Assembly (NCBI RefSeq): GCF_003122425.1
Contig: NZ_CP021659.1
Coordinates: 2,760,009 to 2,824,008 of the forward strand
Length of the DNA stretch: 64,000 nt
From: Candidatus Fukatsuia symbiotica
Lineage (GTDB): Bacteria; Pseudomonadota; Gammaproteobacteria; Enterobacterales; Enterobacteriaceae
Direction of reading: 5' to 3'
The position numbers were made by a program, and so were the translations under genes. The notes beneath the pieces are model-generated. The model made no database searches, was not told the DNA's origin, and worked only from the letters and a program-made list of their open reading frames with translations. This document shows, in pieces, positions 32,508 to 41,272 of the stretch (positions are counted from its first letter, which is position 1; each line of letters starts with the position of its first letter).

Positions 32508-32665
32508 TAAGAACCTATTCGAAATCTCTTGTGCTCGCCGTGTTTTGGTCAAATAATTCGTCAAAAACGGGCTCAAAATGCTCATTGACTCTATGTAAAC
32601 TGCGCTTTTTCGCCCACTTTTTCCTCGTCTGAGCGTCGCTCAAGAGGATTTGGAATAGATTCTTA
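32508..32665 (-). repeat. Family 1 MITE-like repeat between binding protein and permease genes
   Basis: Full-length, inverted relative to the copies at 25825 and 36641. Begins TAAGAACCTATTCGAAATC and ends GGAATAGATTCTTA, TA at both borders. It splits the transporter operon. Confidence 0.88.
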
Positions 32666-32679
32666 CAAAACCTACAAAA

Positions 32680-32716
32680 AAATACTCAGCCCTACACCGG
32701 AAAAAGTGTAGGGCTG
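32680..32716 (-). terminator. Intrinsic terminator after the binding protein gene
   Basis: On the minus strand CAGCCCTACAC pairs perfectly with GTGTAGGGCTG around a seven-base loop and is followed by AGTATTTTTTTG. It lies 46 bp past the binding protein stop and before the permeases, so it should make the binding protein more abundant than the membrane parts. Confidence 0.85.
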
Positions 32717-32761
32717 GAAAAACAACATTCAGACGGGGAACACCCGCCAAATATACACCAG

Positions 32762-33628
32762 TCAATCGGCCACTGGCTGTTGATCAAGAAGAGCAAATTT
32801 AAAATCACCGCGCGGCTGAGCTGAACGGGTTTCCGCGCCAAACCAACGGTTATAAATATTGAGCGCATCACCGTCTTCTTCCAGCTTTATCAACGTTCGG
32901 TTGATGAACTCAATTAAGCGCTTTTCTCCTTTAGCCGCCGCTACTCCTTGGTATTCTTTCGTGATACTAAAAGGAGAAATTTCAAAATCAGCCTTCTGTG
33001 CTACAGGTATATTACCCAGCAAACCCACCAATTTGGCATCATCTTGAGTAATTGCCTGAACATTGCCATTACGCAACGCAGCAAACGCTATAGGTGTATC
33101 ATCATAAGAAATGACTTTAGCCATAGGATAATGCTCACGCAAGGTAATTTCCTGCACGGTGCCTTTATCTGCGCCAATACGTAATTGCTTAATATCCTCC
33201 GGCGTTTTTAATACACCTTTACGAGCAATAAATTTTTGACCGGTAGCAAAGTAAGGCAAACTGAAATCTACTTCTTTTTCTCGCTCACGAGTGATAGTGA
33301 AATTAGCAGCGATCAGATCAACTTTTTTCGATTTCAGCAATGGAATACGGTTAGCAGGATTGGTCGCCCGCAATTCTAATTTGATCGATTCGACCGGGAG
33401 TTTTAATTCGACCGAGAGTGCTTTAGCGATAGCCTCGGCGATATCGACGTCATATCCCACCAGTTTTTTCGTCAGTGGATCCACGTAGCCAAAAGGCGGA
33501 TTACTATCGAAAACGGCAACACGTACCACACCCGCCCCTTTAATCTCATCGAGTTTATCAGCATAAGCCACACCAGAAAGAGTAACGAAACTGGTCAACA
33601 GGATTAGTAATATAGCAAAATTCTTCAT
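32762..33628 (-). CDS. Polar amino acid ABC transporter substrate-binding protein
   Basis: 288 residues. Signal peptide about 1-24 (ending GVAYADK). Family 3 extracellular solute-binding fold: DSNPPFGYVDPLTKKLVGYDVDIAEAIA, NRIPLLKSKKVDLIAANFTITREREKEVDFSLPY, and RIGADKGTVQE. The ATG at 33628 has CAGGAG before it; the longer open frame upstream lies in repeat sequence. It should deliver substrate to the permeases at 31021-32467. Substrate unproven; the sequence resembles the glutamate/aspartate (GltI, PEB1) group. Confidence 0.83.
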   Translation of the reverse strand: MKNFAILLILLTSFVTLSGVAYADKLDEIKGAGVVRVAVFDSNPPFGYVDPLTKKLVGYDVDIAEAIAKALSVELKLPVESIKLELRATNPANRIPLLKSKKVDLIAANFTITREREKEVDFSLPYFATGQKFIARKGVLKTPEDIKQLRIGADKGTVQEITLREHYPMAKVISYDDTPIAFAALRNGNVQAITQDDAKLVGLLGNIPVAQKADFEISPFSITKEYQGVAAAKGEKRLIEFINRTLIKLEEDGDALNIYNRWFGAETRSAQPRGDFKFALLDQQPVAD

Positions 33629-33639
33629 CAAATCACTCC

Positions 33640-33685
33640 TGAGAACATGTTCAAAATCTGCTGAGTCCGCTGATACCTCATCACT
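33640..33685 (-). repeat. Family 1 repeat, end fragment in the binding protein leader
   Basis: Reads AGAACATGTTCAAAATCTGC, then CGCTGATACCTCATCACT: the inverted right end of the shorter subtype. It abuts the ribosome site of the gene at 32762. Confidence 0.6.
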
Positions 33686-33925
33686 CGTAACCCAAGATAC
33701 CGTTCTACATTCACTATACACACTAAGTCACAGATTAAAACTAACCAGTCATGTATGCAAGTAAGTCGTAGACTAAGCTTTTTCACCTTGCAGGAAAGAT
33801 TTTAAACAAACCTTAAATAATTAATATTGCACATCGGCGCAGCCTAGCAATTAGCACGATAGATTAGGAAATAATATAAAAAGCTATATTTATAACTTTT
33901 TTCTTGGTAGGTTCAGTTAAAAATA
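33686..33925. other. Gene-free AT-rich stretch upstream of the binding protein gene
   Basis: No open frame or clear motif. Expected to contain the promoter of the minus-strand transporter genes. Confidence 0.4.
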
Positions 33926-34024
33926 ATAGACTTCTTGCAAAATCATAGTTCGTTATGCGAAGTCAGGGCACCTGGCGCGCAGTAATTTCACGGTACGAGC
34001 ACAAGAGATTTCGAACAGGTTCTA
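33926..34024. repeat. Composite of a family 2 left end and a family 1 right end
   Basis: AATAGACTTCTTGCAAAATC begins a family 2 fragment (33926-33995), which runs straight into GAGCACAAGAGATTTCGAAC and AGGTTCTA, the right end of family 1 (33996-34024). The join suggests recombination or nested insertion. Confidence 0.65.
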
Positions 34025-34025
34025 A

Positions 34026-34718
34026 TTAAGCATTAGCTAAAATATCATCAGACAATGGATCTGTGATGGCTCTCTCTTTAGATTTTTTCCGTTCCACTGA
34101 TGAAGCGGCATTCTGCTGTGTTTTACCTCTAGCGTTATTCGGTTCTTCGCTGATTTCAGACTGACCAATAAACACACCACCTTTTTTGATCGAAAAGTTA
34201 GTACCTTTGACAATACCTTTTAAACGACCATGCTCAAGTATTTCTAAATGATCAGAAACACAAACGCCATCAACACGACCATCAATAGTAATATGAGGAG
34301 CGGTTAAATTACCCTCAATATTACCGCTGCGCATTAATCTTATTGTCCCCTCAGTGACAGTAATATCACCGATGACAACACCATAAATTTGAATATCACC
34401 TTCGAGATCGACATTCCCCTTTAACTGTGTACCAGAAGCAATGATAGTATTCGTTTTAGTCAAATCCTGAGATGGGTTAGATACAGGAGAATTACCCGGC
34501 AGCGGGACATTAGTCGCTGACGATATTTCATTATTATTACTATTGACTTTCTTTTTAAACATGGTTTTTATCAACATAAAAAGTAAAACTAAAAAAAACA
34601 ATACAGGAACAAAAAGTAGGCAAATGATACAATCATAAAATACATAGCCCACTAAACCAATAACCCATCCGCTCCACAAGAGACATAACACGATATTCTT
34701 GCGTACAAATAGGTTCAT
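34026..34718 (-). CDS. Bactofilin-family (polymer-forming cytoskeletal) protein with N-terminal membrane helices
   Basis: 230 residues. Two hydrophobic helices in the first 60 residues (about 6-28 and 32-55), then a basic stretch KTMFKKKVN, then a bactofilin domain (about 90-190) with the regular beta-helix pattern: GTQLKGNVDLEGDIQIYGVVIGDI, then NIEGNLTAPHITIDGRVDG and GRLKGIVKGTNFSIKKGGVFIGQSE. The tail is charged and disordered. Bactofilins form filaments at the membrane and shape cells in other bacteria; the role here is unknown. ATG at 34718 is chosen because GGGACG lies upstream. Confidence 0.8.
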   Translation of the reverse strand: MNLFVRKNIVLCLLWSGWVIGLVGYVFYDCIICLLFVPVLFFLVLLFMLIKTMFKKKVNSNNNEISSATNVPLPGNSPVSNPSQDLTKTNTIIASGTQLKGNVDLEGDIQIYGVVIGDITVTEGTIRLMRSGNIEGNLTAPHITIDGRVDGVCVSDHLEILEHGRLKGIVKGTNFSIKKGGVFIGQSEISEEPNNARGKTQQNAASSVERKKSKERAITDPLSDDILANA

Positions 34719-34743
34719 AGTTATTCGTCCCAGCCAGAAAAGC

Positions 34744-34850
34744 ATCAATTACAATAGACTTCTTGCAAAACCTACTACGTCCTCTAAATACGTGCTGTAA
34801 ATTCTGCGTTACCTGATGCTCGCAATCCTCATGTACGCAGTACAAAATAA
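34744..34850. repeat. Family 2 repeat, left part
   Basis: Begins AATAGACTTCTTGCAAAACC, then GTGCTGTAAATTCTGCGTTA and CCTGATGCTCGCAATCCTCA. The right end is not evident. It lies in the promoter region of the bactofilin gene. Confidence 0.65.
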
Positions 34851-34976
34851 CAACATAGGAACAAAAAAATAAATCCCACAGATCCATAAAATATTTCAAG
34901 AATAATAATACAGATTGAGACTGGAAATAAACCATCTCATCTAAATTATTTTAATAATTCAATTTATTACATACAT

Positions 34977-35012
34977 AAAAAACTTCCGTCAAGGAAACAA
35001 AGCGGAAGTTTT
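34977..35012 (-). terminator. Terminator of the pst-phoU operon
   Basis: On the minus strand AAAACTTCCG pairs with CGGAAGTTTT around a 14-base loop and runs into TTTTTTATG. It lies about 85 bp after the phoU stop. Confidence 0.8.
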
Positions 35013-35095
35013 CTGGTTTTAATTAATAGAAATCATCATATATTATTAATTTTGGTTTTACACAAAAAATAAAAGTATACAAAACGGAAAGTATT

Positions 35096-35842
35096 TTATT
35101 TGGCTCTTTTTTTCTTATCGTCAACGTTTTTATCATTAGCAAGCAATTTTTCCAACGCATCCTCTCCCTGATGGCGAAGATCTTGCCCTTTAACAAAGTA
35201 GAAAATAAATTCACAAATATTTTGACAACGATCACCAATACGCTCAATAGAACGGGCGCAAAATAGCGCTGTTAAAACATTGGGAATAGTCCGCGGATCT
35301 TCCATCATATAGGTCATTAATTGACGCACAATTCCTTCATATTCCTGATCCACTTTTTTATCTTCACGATAAATGCGGGTAGCATCATTCAGATCCATTC
35401 TGGCAAAAGCATCCAGTACATCATGTAACATTTTCACCGTATGTCGCCCTAATGATTCCAGACTCACCAGTAACGGCTGATGCTGCTGAGAGAAGTTTTC
35501 CAACGCCGTGCGACAAATTTTATCAGCGACATCACCAATACGTTCCAACTCTGAAATAGTTTTGATGATCACCATGATCAAACGTAAATCACTGGCGGCA
35601 GGCTGACGTTTAGCAATGATACGCACACAAGCTTCATCGATGAGGATTTCCATCTTATTGACCTCCTCATCACCCTTAATAACCCGCTCTGCCCGATCAC
35701 CATCCAACTTATGCATAGCAGTGATGGCGTCATTTAACTGTTGCTCTACCAAACCTCCCATCTTCAAAACCTGGGTACGGATGTGTTCAAGTTCTGTATT
35801 AAACTGACCGGAGATATGTTGATTCAGTTTGAAGTTATCCAT
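35096..35842 (-). CDS. phoU: PhoU, phosphate signalling regulator
   Basis: 248 residues (E. coli 241). Two PhoU three-helix repeats, each with the metal-site motif: ExxxxxxD in [16 protein letters not shown] (first) and [16 protein letters not shown] (second). PhoU couples the PstSCAB transporter to PhoR and keeps the Pho regulon off when phosphate is ample. Last gene of the operon, 14 bp after pstB. The tail is Lys-rich (DDKKKRAK). Confidence 0.96.
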   Translation of the reverse strand: MDNFKLNQHISGQFNTELEHIRTQVLKMGGLVEQQLNDAITAMHKLDGDRAERVIKGDEEVNKMEILIDEACVRIIAKRQPAASDLRLIMVIIKTISELERIGDVADKICRTALENFSQQHQPLLVSLESLGRHTVKMLHDVLDAFARMDLNDATRIYREDKKVDQEYEGIVRQLMTYMMEDPRTIPNVLTALFCARSIERIGDRCQNICEFIFYFVKGQDLRHQGEDALEKLLANDKNVDDKKKRAK

Positions 35843-35856
35843 GATCTGTCCTGTTT

Positions 35857-36624
35857 TTAACCGTAGCGGCCAGTGATGTAATCTTCCGTCTGTTTTTTCT
35901 GCGGAGCGGTGAATAATGTATCGGTATCACTAAATTCAATTAATTCGCCTAAATACATAAATGCAGTGTGATCAGAACAACGTGCCGCCTGCTGCATATT
36001 GTGTGTCACCATCACCACCGTATAATCTGATTTCAATTCACTAATTAATTCTTCAATTTTGCCGGTGGAAATAGGATCAAGTGCCGAACAAGGTTCATCC
36101 AACAATAATACTTCAGGACGAACGGCAATAGCGCGTGCAATACATAAGCGTTGCTGTTGCCCGCCCGATAAACTATTACCACTTTGACTCAGCTTATCTT
36201 TGGTTTCACTCCACAACGCCGCTTTCGCTAGCGCCCATTGCACCCTTTCATCCATATCTGAGCGAGATAAATTCTCAAATAAGCGAACACCAAAGGTGAT
36301 ATTATCGTAAATTGACATCGGGAAAGGGGTTGGCTTTTGAAAAACCATGCCCACTCTGGCGCGCAATAATGCAATATCTTGCTGATCAATAAGAACATTT
36401 TTTCCATCAAGCAGGATATCGCCAGTGACACTCTGATCTGAATATAGCAGGTACATTTTATTAAAAGTACGCAGCAATGTTGATTTACCACAACCTGATG
36501 GACCAATAAAGGCCGTGACTTGATTTTTAGCAATATCCAACGAAATATTCTTCAACGCATGAAACTTGCCATAGTAAAAGTTCAAATCGCGAACTTGAAG
36601 TTTACTACCGGGGATCTTACTCAT
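35857..36624 (-). CDS. pstB: PstB, phosphate ABC transporter ATPase
   Basis: 255 residues (E. coli 257). Walker [10 protein letters not shown], the signature [14 protein letters not shown], Walker [13 protein letters not shown] and the H-loop VTHNMQQA are complete. It powers high-affinity phosphate uptake through PstA/PstC. A family 1 repeat of about 155 bp separates it from pstA, where the E. coli genes are close. Confidence 0.96.
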   Translation of the reverse strand: MSKIPGSKLQVRDLNFYYGKFHALKNISLDIAKNQVTAFIGPSGCGKSTLLRTFNKMYLLYSDQSVTGDILLDGKNVLIDQQDIALLRARVGMVFQKPTPFPMSIYDNITFGVRLFENLSRSDMDERVQWALAKAALWSETKDKLSQSGNSLSGGQQQRLCIARAIAVRPEVLLLDEPCSALDPISTGKIEELISELKSDYTVVMVTHNMQQAARCSDHTAFMYLGELIEFSDTDTLFTAPQKKQTEDYITGRYG

Positions 36625-36640
36625 TAAAACGTCTCTCCTT

Positions 36641-36796
36641 TAAGAACCTGTTACAAATCTTCTTGAGCGACGCTCAGACGAGGAAAAAATGAGCGAAAAA
36701 GCGCAGTTTACATAGAGTAAGTGAGCATTTTGAACTCGTTTTTGACGAATTACTTGACCAAAACACAGCGAGCACAAGAGATTTCGAACAGGTTAA
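36641..36796 (+). repeat. Family 1 MITE-like repeat between pstA and pstB
   Basis: Begins TAAGAACCTGTTACAAATC and ends AGATTTCGAACAGGTTAATA. Interior GAGCGACGCTCAGACGAGG and CATAGAGTAAGTGAGCAT as in other copies. It interrupts an operon and is read antisense by pst transcription. Confidence 0.88.
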
Positions 36797-36837
36797 TAAC
36801 CCACGCTGCTGGAGCCACGCTACAGATTTTTGGCGCA

Positions 36838-37734
36838 TCAGTTTGTTTTTTTAGCGAACGTAACCCGCGCCAGAATATTTAACAACAGCACACAAAGCGT
36901 AATCAGTATTACCCCTGCCCAAGCAAGTTGCTGCCATTCGCTAAACGGACTCATGGCAAATTTAAATATCGTTACCGGCAAATTGGCAATAGGATGATGC
37001 AGGTCTGTGCTCCAAAATTGATTAGAGAGCGAAGTAAATAACAAGGGCGCGGTTTCACCGGCAATACGAGCCACAGCCAGCAAAATGCCTGTCAGAATAC
37101 CAGAGATCGATGCCTTCAGGGTAATAGCCGTGACAATACGCCATCTGGGTGTTCCTAATGCATAAGCCGCTTCCCGCAAACTATTTGGCACCAGTTTCAA
37201 CATGTTTTCCGTGGTACGAACAACAATAGGCACTTGGAGTAATGCCAATGCGATGACCCCTGCCCAGCCGGAAAAATGTTCCATCCTTGTCACTACCACG
37301 GTGTAAACGAATAATCCCACCACAATAGAGGGAGCAGATAACAGAATATCATTGATAAAACGTGTTATTTCAGCTAACCAGGATTGACGTCCATATTCTG
37401 CTAGATAGATACCCGCCATAATGCCAAGCGGTGTACCTATCAGTGTCGCCCATAAAATTAATAATCCACTGCCAGCAATAGCGTTAGCCAAACCACCATC
37501 CGCAGCATTAGGCGGTGGTGTCATCTCGGTAAATAACGCCAGTGACATACCATCGATTCCTTTAGTCACAGTGGTGAATAGAATCCATACTAACCAAAAC
37601 AAGCCAAAGATCATCGTTGTCATTGAAAGTAGCAGCGCCACCAAATTTTTTTGCCGACGCCATGCCTGTTTTTTGCGTCGAGTTTCTATTAATTTCTCAC
37701 TATTTTGTAAGATTACCTCGTTTTGTATTGTCAT
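36838..37734 (-). CDS. pstA: PstA, phosphate ABC transporter permease
   Basis: 298 residues (E. coli 296), about six membrane helices. Conserved segments: [38 protein letters not shown], the [16 protein letters not shown] stretch, and the EAA loop [23 protein letters not shown]. It pairs with PstC. Its start overlaps the pstC stop by four bases (ATGA). Confidence 0.96.
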   Translation of the reverse strand: MTIQNEVILQNSEKLIETRRKKQAWRRQKNLVALLLSMTTMIFGLFWLVWILFTTVTKGIDGMSLALFTEMTPPPNAADGGLANAIAGSGLLILWATLIGTPLGIMAGIYLAEYGRQSWLAEITRFINDILLSAPSIVVGLFVYTVVVTRMEHFSGWAGVIALALLQVPIVVRTTENMLKLVPNSLREAAYALGTPRWRIVTAITLKASISGILTGILLAVARIAGETAPLLFTSLSNQFWSTDLHHPIANLPVTIFKFAMSPFSEWQQLAWAGVILITLCVLLLNILARVTFAKKTN

Positions 37735-38693
37735 GTTAACGCCCCCTCCTGCTTAGCTAGACGTAAAATCATTAACTTAGAGAGGACCAAAACAATAAAA
37801 GTGATCAAAAATAAAATGAGTCCCAATTCCATCAACGCTGAAGTATGTAAAGGTGACTCCGCCTCAGCAAATTCGTTTGCTAGCGCAGAAGTAATGCTGT
37901 TACCCGGCATAAATAACGAAAAATTATCGAGTTGATACGTATTACCGATGATAAAAGTAACCGCCATAGTTTCACCAAGTGCGCGACCAAGCCCCAGTAT
38001 CACTCCACCAATAACACCATTTTTGGTAAATGGCAGCACAATACGCCAAATAACTTCCCAGGTGGTACAACCGATACCATAAGCCGACTCCTTCATCATC
38101 ACCGGCGTTTGTTCGAAGACATCGCGCATCACAGCGGCAATATAGGGAATAATCATAATGGCTAAAATAATGCCAGCTGCCAAAATACCGATACCAAATG
38201 CTGCGCCAGAGAACAACACACCAACGATCGGTACTCCAGCAAGGACATCACCCACTGGCTCTTGAAAATAGCGAGCAAACAGTGGAGCAAAGACAAACAA
38301 ACCCCACATACCGTAGACAATGCTAGGGATCGCGGCAAGCAATTCGACGGCGATCCCAAGGGGGCGCTTCAGCCAACGGGGAGCAAGTTCGGTTAAAAAT
38401 AGCGCGATACCAAAACTCACAGGAACCGCAATAATCAGAGCAATCACCGAAGTCACTATCGTGCCGTAGATAGGAACCAATGCGCCAAATTTTTCAGCGG
38501 GAGGATCCCATTCTTTATCCCATAAAAAGGCAAAACCAAATTTTTCAATGCTAGGCCAAGAAGCAACCAGCAGCGAGATAATGATACCGCCCAGCAAAAA
38601 TAAGGTAACTAACGCTGCCAGTTTAACCAGCGTACCAAAAATAATATCACCGTACTGATTGGGTGCTTTGATCGTAGGCTTATAAGCAGCCAT
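37731..38693 (-). CDS. pstC: PstC, phosphate ABC transporter permease
   Basis: 320 residues (E. coli 319). Conserved segments: [55 protein letters not shown] and [18 protein letters not shown]. The ATG at 38693 (MAAYKP) is chosen by alignment; the frame is open 200 bases further, through repeat sequence and into pstS, and that part is rejected. ATGA overlap with pstA downstream. Confidence 0.96.
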   Translation of the reverse strand: MAAYKPTIKAPNQYGDIIFGTLVKLAALVTLFLLGGIIISLLVASWPSIEKFGFAFLWDKEWDPPAEKFGALVPIYGTIVTSVIALIIAVPVSFGIALFLTELAPRWLKRPLGIAVELLAAIPSIVYGMWGLFVFAPLFARYFQEPVGDVLAGVPIVGVLFSGAAFGIGILAAGIILAIMIIPYIAAVMRDVFEQTPVMMKESAYGIGCTTWEVIWRIVLPFTKNGVIGGVILGLGRALGETMAVTFIIGNTYQLDNFSLFMPGNSITSALANEFAEAESPLHTSALMELGLILFLITFIVLVLSKLMILRLAKQEGALT

Positions 38694-38729
38694 AGATTTT
38701 TTTCTCATCTGGGAGTAATTAGGGTTTGT

Positions 38730-38763
38730 AAAGCCTGTTCCAAATCTTCTTGAGCGACGCTCA
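38730..38763 (+). repeat. Family 1 repeat, left-end fragment touching the pstS stop
   Basis: AAGCCTGTTCCAAATCTTCT followed by TGAGCGACGCTCA, where the match stops. The final TCA is the complement of the pstS stop codon TGA. Confidence 0.75.
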
Positions 38764-39798
38764 TAAAGTTTTACCCTCTTCAGTGCTAATCTGAGTTTTC
38801 CAGGCAGCACGGATTTGTTCAACCACTTCGGCTGGCAGCATCGCATAATCAAGGTCATTTGCTTGTCTAGCGCCGTTTTTGTAACTCCAATCAAAGAATT
38901 TCAGTACCTCTCTTCCTTTAACGGCATCTTTTTGTACTTTATGTAACAAAATAAACGTCGTTGAAGTGATCGGCCAGACATCCTTGCCTTTCTTATTAGT
39001 CAAATCTTGCGCGAATGTTTGGCTCCAATCCGCCTCTTTCGCGGCGGCACTAAAACTCATTACTGTCGGGCTGACGGGCTGACCATCGGCAGAAACTAAT
39101 TTGGTATAGGCTAAACCCGTTTCCTTGACGTAAGAATATTCTACATAGCCGATACTACCGGGCAAGCGTTGTACGCATGCCGCAACACCATCATTCCCCT
39201 TACCGCCAAGACCTACTGGCCAATTAACACTGGAACCGAAACCCACTTTTTTCTTCCATTCGGTATTCACTTTTGCCAAATATTGGGTAAAGACAAAAGA
39301 GGTGCCTGAACCATCAGCGCGGCGCACAACGGCAATATTTTTATCCGGCAGTGTGACTCCGGGATTGAGTTTAGCAATCGCCGCATCATTCCATTTTGTC
39401 ACCTTACCTAAATAGATATCACCTAATGTTTGGCCATTCAATATTAATTCATTAGATTTAATACCGGGCAGATTGACCACCATCACCACACCACCGATAA
39501 CAGTAGGAAATTGAAATAAGCCATTAATAGCCAGTTTATCGTTAGACAATGGCTTATCTGAAGCACCGAAGGCCACAGTATTGGCGATAATTTGTTTTTC
39601 ACCCCCTGAAGAACCTATGCCTTGATAATTTACTTTATTCCCCGTTTCTTTCTGATAAGCATCCGCCCATTGAGCATACACAGGCGTGGGGAAGGTCGCA
39701 CCCGCACCCGTCAGGTTAACAGCAGCAAAGGCGGACAGAGTAAATACAGATAAGACCACAGCAATGATATTTTCTACGGTGATACGTATCAGTTTCAT
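38761..39798 (-). CDS. pstS: PstS, periplasmic phosphate-binding protein
   Basis: 345 residues (E. coli 346). Signal peptide about 1-24, then the mature start [23 protein letters not shown]. Phosphate-contacting segments are visible: [23 protein letters not shown], and [11 protein letters not shown]. First gene of pstSCAB-phoU. ATG at 39798 has GGGAG upstream. The C-terminus ends GKTL then TGA, and the TGA comes from a repeat fragment; relatives have one further residue (LY). Confidence 0.96.
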   Translation of the reverse strand: MKLIRITVENIIAVVLSVFTLSAFAAVNLTGAGATFPTPVYAQWADAYQKETGNKVNYQGIGSSGGEKQIIANTVAFGASDKPLSNDKLAINGLFQFPTVIGGVVMVVNLPGIKSNELILNGQTLGDIYLGKVTKWNDAAIAKLNPGVTLPDKNIAVVRRADGSGTSFVFTQYLAKVNTEWKKKVGFGSSVNWPVGLGGKGNDGVAACVQRLPGSIGYVEYSYVKETGLAYTKLVSADGQPVSPTVMSFSAAAKEADWSQTFAQDLTNKKGKDVWPITSTTFILLHKVQKDAVKGREVLKFFDWSYKNGARQANDLDYAMLPAEVVEQIRAAWKTQISTEEGKTL

Positions 39799-39849
39799 AC
39801 ATTCTCCCAATCAGGATGAAAATTATTTTCATGCAGACAAAAAAACGTT

Positions 39850-39977
39850 GTATACCCAATGCATTTCGAGTTACGGCAAGGCGGCAATCAATCGAATCCC
39901 AGGAGTGTACAGATAGTACATGACTGGGATGAGTGCGAGCCGCCAACGCCGCCGTAACTTGAAAGGCGAAGGGTATA
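39850..39977. repeat. ERIC-like (IRU) palindromic element in the pstS leader
   Basis: About 128 bp, with GTATACCCAATGCATTTCGA at one end and AACTTGAAAGGCGAAGGGTA at the other as imperfect inverted ends. The centre AATCCCAGGAGTGTAC and GACTGGGATGAGTGCGAG matches the ERIC core as I recall it. It lies between the Pho boxes and the pstS start. Confidence 0.75.
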
Positions 39978-40007
39978 TCAGATAAAAACAATAGCAGAGG
40001 AGAACAT

Positions 40008-40058
40008 AGGGCAGTTTAATGACAGAAAGATGGATTATTTATTACAGTTTTATGACAA
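40008..40058 (-). promoter_or_regulatory. Two tandem Pho boxes upstream of pstS
   Basis: On the minus strand TTGTCATAAAACTGTAAT (40058-40041) and CTGTCATTAAACTGCCCT (40025-40008) each match the PhoB consensus of two CTGTCAT-like repeats 11 bp apart, with 2-5 mismatches. The second box ends about 210 bp before the pstS ATG because the ERIC element lies between. PhoB~P binding here would activate pstSCAB-phoU under low phosphate. Confidence 0.75.
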
Positions 40059-40132
40059 GCCCCGGGTAACCAAGGCTTCAATTTTTTTTCGCTGTTATCC
40101 GATCACTGATTTCAGGTTTAATCATTCGCTAT

Positions 40133-41149
40133 TTATCTCAACTGCCTTAATATAGCTAATTGAGTCGATAGACTATGTGATCGAAGTTGTGTTTCATTTG
40201 CCGTGAATTTGTGGGATACAAATTCTACGTTCCCGTCCTTATCAATCGAAATTTTAGCTTCAAATTCAACTTCTTCATAAGCTAATTTATCGTATTCAGA
40301 ATCTTGTTCTCTTAAAATAAATTCGATCTGATCAGCAGTTTTTGATGATAATGTGGTCGTCACGGTAATACTGCCGCTCTCCTCACGACAGACTTGAACT
40401 TTATTAGAAGGACTAAATAACATATAATAATAGAATGGAGATTTATATTTCTCTAATACTTTGATTAACGGTGCAGAAAAAGTCTGCGAAGCAACTACAT
40501 TTAATGCAATGGCTTGTTTTTTATCTTTATCTTTATCTTTATCTTTATCTTTATCTTTAATAGAGTCATATACAATCTTTAATGTTTCAAATACTTCTGG
40601 TACCTTAAATCCTACAAAAGAATATTTCTGTCTAGGTAAATCGTTAGATAACTGTTCAAACGGATCACAACCATCTATAGGTATAGAATTAATCAATTCC
40701 TGAACTTTATTCGTCAACTGTTTTGAAAAATTAATTTTTTCTCTATATTCTTCAATATCATTTATTCTTTGACCAAAAAGATTATTAACATTTTTTTCTT
40801 CCGCAGTAAAATGCTTAGACTCAAATACGCGTACTAATTTTCCATTAACAAAAAATTCCAGATTTGAGGTTTGGCTGTTTTGTTCGATATGAAATCTATC
40901 CCTATAAGCTTCGTCAGCAATGTCTTTTAATTCAACAAAAGAGTCGACACATTCAGATAATGTTGTGTACTTATTATCTTTAAACAGACTAGAGAATTTA
41001 TCATATGCTTTAATATCAGAGAAACAATGTTCTATTCTATTAAAGAGTGTCTTAATTAAATCCTCTTTTGTTGGAGGATTCTTTTTTGTAAAAAATTGAG
41101 TTACATAAGGAAATGCCCCAAATATAAACATCATCAACCTCAAAAACAT
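40133..41149 (-). CDS. Hypothetical protein with a Lys-Asp repeat
   Basis: 338 residues; I recognise no family. The first 18 residues are hydrophobic (MFLRLMMFIFGAFPYV) and could be a signal or anchor. The body is charged and mostly helical in look. Near residues 197-209 there is a KDKDKDKDKDKDK tract encoded by a perfect six-base tandem repeat. The C-terminal third (IEFILREQDSEYDKLAYEEVEFEAKISIDKDGN) looks like alternating beta strands. Base content is more AT-rich than its neighbours, suggesting acquired DNA. It lies between the pst operon and degS, with no partner gene. Confidence 0.6.
   Translation of the reverse strand: MFLRLMMFIFGAFPYVTQFFTKKNPPTKEDLIKTLFNRIEHCFSDIKAYDKFSSLFKDNKYTTLSECVDSFVELKDIADEAYRDRFHIEQNSQTSNLEFFVNGKLVRVFESKHFTAEEKNVNNLFGQRINDIEEYREKINFSKQLTNKVQELINSIPIDGCDPFEQLSNDLPRQKYSFVGFKVPEVFETLKIVYDSIKDKDKDKDKDKDKKQAIALNVVASQTFSAPLIKVLEKYKSPFYYYMLFSPSNKVQVCREESGSITVTTTLSSKTADQIEFILREQDSEYDKLAYEEVEFEAKISIDKDGNVEFVSHKFTANETQLRSHSLSTQLAILRQLR
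40520..40555 (-). repeat. Hexanucleotide tandem repeat, six copies
   Basis: Six perfect copies of TTTATC (GATAAA on the coding strand, Asp-Lys). Slippage would change the linker by two residues per unit without breaking the frame. Confidence 0.95.
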
Positions 41150-41272
41150 AAAAAATAAATTGCATACATTTATACCAGATAATGAAAAATATTATTTTTA
41201 TATTCCGCTCAAACTATAAACTTTCACTCAATGACACACGATTTTTTTTGCCACTGATCAGATCAAAGCGAT

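Noticed and set aside
34633..34935. 100-codon minus-strand frame upstream of the bactofilin gene
   Set aside because: It consists largely of a family 2 repeat and overlaps the bactofilin gene in another frame.
38693..38894. Long N-terminal extension of pstC
   Set aside because: It would run through a repeat fragment and into pstS; MAAYKP matches the normal PstC start.
40520..40555. Short tandem repeats as a possible CRISPR
   Set aside because: Six-base contiguous units with no spacers, inside a coding frame.
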